Assembly: GCA_905204385.1 (NCBI GenBank)
Contig: CAJKZL010000128.1
Location: 1 to 7,873 of the forward strand
Length of the DNA: 7,873 nt
Direction of reading: 5' to 3'
From: an uncultured Odoribacter sp.
Lineage (GTDB): Bacteria; Bacteroidota; Bacteroidia; Bacteroidales; Marinifilaceae
Shown: piece by piece, positions 6,159-7,873 of the stretch
Position numbering within the stretch: position 1 is the stretch's first letter
Layout of the letters: each line of letters starts with the position of its first letter
Notes under the pieces: generated by a model
Seen by the model: only the letters and a program-made list of their open reading frames with translations
The model's database searches: none
What the model was told of the DNA's origin: nothing
Translations under genes and position numbers: made by a program

Positions 6159-7487
6159 ATGAAAAGCATTAAATTTGATTACAGTAAGATTTGCAGTTTC
6201 GTCGACAAAGATGAAATGAGTGCCTTATATCCGGAAGCTCATGAAGCTTTGGAAAAATTGAAGAACGGAACCAGTAAGGGAAACGATTATCTGGGATGGT
6301 TGAATTTGCCGGAAGAGTTGACACCGGATCTGTTGTCCGATATTGAAAACACCGCTGCGGATTTACGCGCTCGTACTCAGGTTGTTGTTGTCATCGGCAT
6401 CGGAGGCTCCTATTTAGGAGCCAGAGCAGTGATAGAAGCCCTTTCCGACAGTTTTCATAATTATGGTCCGGCGGAAATGAAAGTAGTCTTTGCGGGACAC
6501 AATATCGGAGAAGATTATTATCATGAATTGGTTCGATATTTGCAGGACAAAGAATTCGGTATTTGCGTGATATCGAAATCCGGAACCACGACGGAGCCGG
6601 CAATCGCTTTTCGTTTATTGAAAGAATTGCTGGAGAAAAAGGTCGGCAGGGAAGAGGCCGGCAAACGGATTGTAGCAATCACGGATGCCAGCAAGGGTGC
6701 TTTGCGTACTTTAGCAGACCAGGAAGGCTATAAGACTTTTGTCATACCGGATAATGTAGGGGGTCGCTTTTCTGTCCTTACTCCCGTAGGATTATTGCCT
6801 ATCGCTATTGCAGGCTTTAATATACGCGATCTGGTGAAGGGAGCTGCTTTCATGCGCGAAAAATGCCTGAATGACGATCAAAGCATAGCGGTGGAGTATG
6901 CCGTTGCCCGTACTGCACTTTACCGGAAAGGATATGCTGTAGAATTGCTGGCCAATTTTAATCCTAAACTGCACTATATTACGGAATGGTGGAAACAATT
7001 ATACGGGGAAAGTGAAGGAAAAGAAAATAAAGGTATTTTCCCTGCAGGGGCAGATTTTACAACCGATTTGCATTCTATGGGACAATATATTCAGGAAGGA
7101 GTTCGCTTGTTGATGGAAACTGTGATTTCGGTGGAACAACCCGATTATCAGGTGGAGATACCTGCTGATTCCGCTAATCTGGACAAGTTGAATTTCTTGG
7201 CCGGGAAAAGGGTCGATGAGGTGAATAAAATGGCGGAATTGGGAACGCAAATTGCACATGTGGATGGCGGAGTTCCTAATATGAAAGTTATTATGCCTGC
7301 TTTAAGCGCATTGTATATCGGGCAACTTTTTTATTTTTTTGAATTGGCATGCGGTATTTCAGGAAATTTGTTGGGAGTAAATCCCTTCGATCAACCGGGA
7401 GTGGAAGCCTATAAAAATAATATGTTCGCCCTGCTGGAAAAACCGGGTTATGAAGAAGCTTCCAAGGCTATTAAAGCTAAATTATAA
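6159..7487 (+). CDS. pgi: Glucose-6-phosphate isomerase
   Basis: Phosphoglucose isomerase interconverts glucose 6-phosphate and fructose 6-phosphate in glycolysis and gluconeogenesis. At 442 residues it is the short bacterial form (Bacillus/Bacteroides type), not the roughly 550-residue E. coli form. The first SIS domain has [19 protein letters not shown] (77-95) and the sugar-phosphate loop [12 protein letters not shown] (139-150). PGI signature 1 is [14 protein letters not shown] (198-211). The second SIS domain follows, with [20 protein letters not shown] (266-285), [18 protein letters not shown] (297-314) and signature 2 [12 protein letters not shown] (408-419). By comparison with E. coli E355, H386 and K514, the catalytic residues should be E284 (in GESEGK), H305 and K419; all are present. 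The ATG at 6159 fits the family start; no Shine-Dalgarno is seen (AAATAATT precedes it). A strong hairpin terminator follows 23 nt after the stop. Confidence 0.97.
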   Translation: MKSIKFDYSKICSFVDKDEMSALYPEAHEALEKLKNGTSKGNDYLGWLNLPEELTPDLLSDIENTAADLRARTQVVVVIGIGGSYLGARAVIEALSDSFHNYGPAEMKVVFAGHNIGEDYYHELVRYLQDKEFGICVISKSGTTTEPAIAFRLLKELLEKKVGREEAGKRIVAITDASKGALRTLADQEGYKTFVIPDNVGGRFSVLTPVGLLPIAIAGFNIRDLVKGAAFMREKCLNDDQSIAVEYAVARTALYRKGYAVELLANFNPKLHYITEWWKQLYGESEGKENKGIFPAGADFTTDLHSMGQYIQEGVRLLMETVISVEQPDYQVEIPADSANLDKLNFLAGKRVDEVNKMAELGTQIAHVDGGVPNMKVIMPALSALYIGQLFYFFELACGISGNLLGVNPFDQPGVEAYKNNMFALLEKPGYEEASKAIKAKL

Positions 7488-7510
7488 TCGGGATAAAATT
7501 CGAACTGTAT

Positions 7511-7555
7511 AAAAGATGATCCTGAGACGGCAACTTGTCTTCAGGATCATCTTTT
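7511..7555 (+). terminator. Strong hairpin terminator after pgi
   Basis: AAAAGATGATCCTGA (7511-7525) pairs perfectly with TCAGGATCATCTTTT (7541-7555), a 15-bp stem ending in TTTT. The 15-nt loop can close further by GAC with GTC. With A residues on the left and T residues on the right, it could work in both directions. It ends the pgi transcript and separates it from fucO. It is the only textbook local terminator in the window. Confidence 0.9.
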
Positions 7556-7566
7556 ACGATAGAAAT

Positions 7567-7590
7567 CCTCTTTTCAGATAGAAAACGAGG
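7567..7590 (+). other. Imperfect hairpin in the pgi-fucO gap
   Basis: CCTCTTTTC (7567-7575) and GAAAACGAGG (7581-7590) pair as 5 bp plus 4 bp around one bulged C, with a 5-nt loop. It lies just past the main terminator and about 64 nt before fucO. It could be a leader structure or chance. The rest of the gap (7591-7653) shows no TTTG-N20-TAnnTTTG promoter that I can identify. Confidence 0.25.
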
Positions 7591-7653
7591 GTTACGGAGG
7601 AAAAGATGTGCTATTGTTTTGAATGATGTGTGTTTCAGAATCAATCTTAAATA

Positions 7654-7873
7654 ATGATGAACAGAATAGTATTAAACGAGACTTCCTATTTTGGTGCAGG
7701 ATGTCGTAGCGTTATCGCAACCGAGGCAAAACGCCGGGGCTTTCAGAAAGCTTTTTTGGTAACGGATAAGGATTTAGTAAAATTTGGCGTGGCTGCCCAG
7801 TTAACGGCAGTTTTGGAAGGTGCTGAAATTCCCTACGAATTATTCAGCGATGTGAAGGCTAATCCTACTATTA
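7654..7873 (+). CDS. fucO: Lactaldehyde reductase, N-terminal 73 codons (runs off right edge)
   Basis: An iron-dependent (group III) alcohol dehydrogenase most like FucO, which reduces L-lactaldehyde to L-1,2-propanediol with NADH at the end of anaerobic fucose or rhamnose breakdown. The visible part reads MMNRIVLNETSYFGAGCRS, then KRRGFQKAFLVTDKDLVKFG (about 26-45), and IPYELFSDVKANPTI at 59-73. This matches E. coli FucO closely in layout (ILNETAWFG, RRGYQKALIVTDK, VPNPTI). The metal-binding Asp and His residues lie beyond the window. Two adjacent ATGs (7654 and 7657) could start it; no good Shine-Dalgarno precedes either. It stands behind the pgi terminator, so it should have its own promoter. 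Whether it belongs to a fucose or rhamnose cluster cannot be seen here. Other group III dehydrogenases remain possible but less likely. Confidence 0.88.
   Translation, partial: MMNRIVLNETSYFGAGCRSVIATEAKRRGFQKAFLVTDKDLVKFGVAAQLTAVLEGAEIPYELFSDVKANPTI

Noticed and set aside
6130..6161. TTTG-N20-TAATTATG as a pgi promoter
   Set aside because: The -7 box would overlap the pgi start codon, so the transcript would begin inside the gene.
7596..7626. GGAGG followed by a 6-codon ORF before fucO
   Set aside because: Too short to judge as a gene; the strong Shine-Dalgarno match is unlike the other genes in the window and is probably chance.
1..7873. tRNA genes, CRISPR arrays, insertion sequences, phage genes or long repeats
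   Set aside because: I looked on both strands and found none; gaps between genes are short and without such structures.

Overview
The window is a stretch of Bacteroidota chromosome, most likely order Bacteroidales. The Odoribacter/Butyricimonas neighbourhood is a guess from remembered protein similarity, not a test. Four things point to this group: a secreted DUF4294 protein, a fused single-chain serine dehydratase, a DUF151 nuclease carrying a UVR tail, and the promoter style. Most starts lack a Shine-Dalgarno sequence, and several have a TAnnTTTG-type -7 box in front.

The left half (1-3097) is read on the minus strand. In the direction of transcription it holds a secreted DUF4294 protein, the DNA polymerase III delta subunit (holA), a GmhB-like HAD phosphatase, and the first 234 codons of IMP dehydrogenase (guaB, running off the left edge). 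holA and the phosphatase are 32 nt apart and probably co-transcribed. holA and guaB each seem to have a promoter in the gap before them.

A 46-bp divergent gap (3098-3143) leads to the right half, read on the plus strand. It holds yqgE (GTG start), the complete RNase P RNA gene rnpB, an L-serine dehydratase gene broken by an in-frame TGA, a bifunctional-nuclease family gene, glucose-6-phosphate isomerase (pgi) with a strong terminator behind it, and the start of lactaldehyde reductase (fucO), which runs off the right edge.

The gene content is mostly housekeeping: purine synthesis, replication, RNA processing, central carbon and serine metabolism. I see no phage, IS, CRISPR or toxin-antitoxin content and no new multigene system. 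The most notable point is sdaA: codon 260 is TGA with no change of frame, the flanking protein is well conserved, and all three predicted iron-sulfur cysteines lie beyond the stop. Secondary points are an inverted repeat whose spacer is exactly the guaB -7 box, a structured holA leader with duplicated pairing arms, a symmetric face-to-face promoter arrangement before yqgE, and a 30-codon ORF joined to the nuclease gene by a TGATG overlap.
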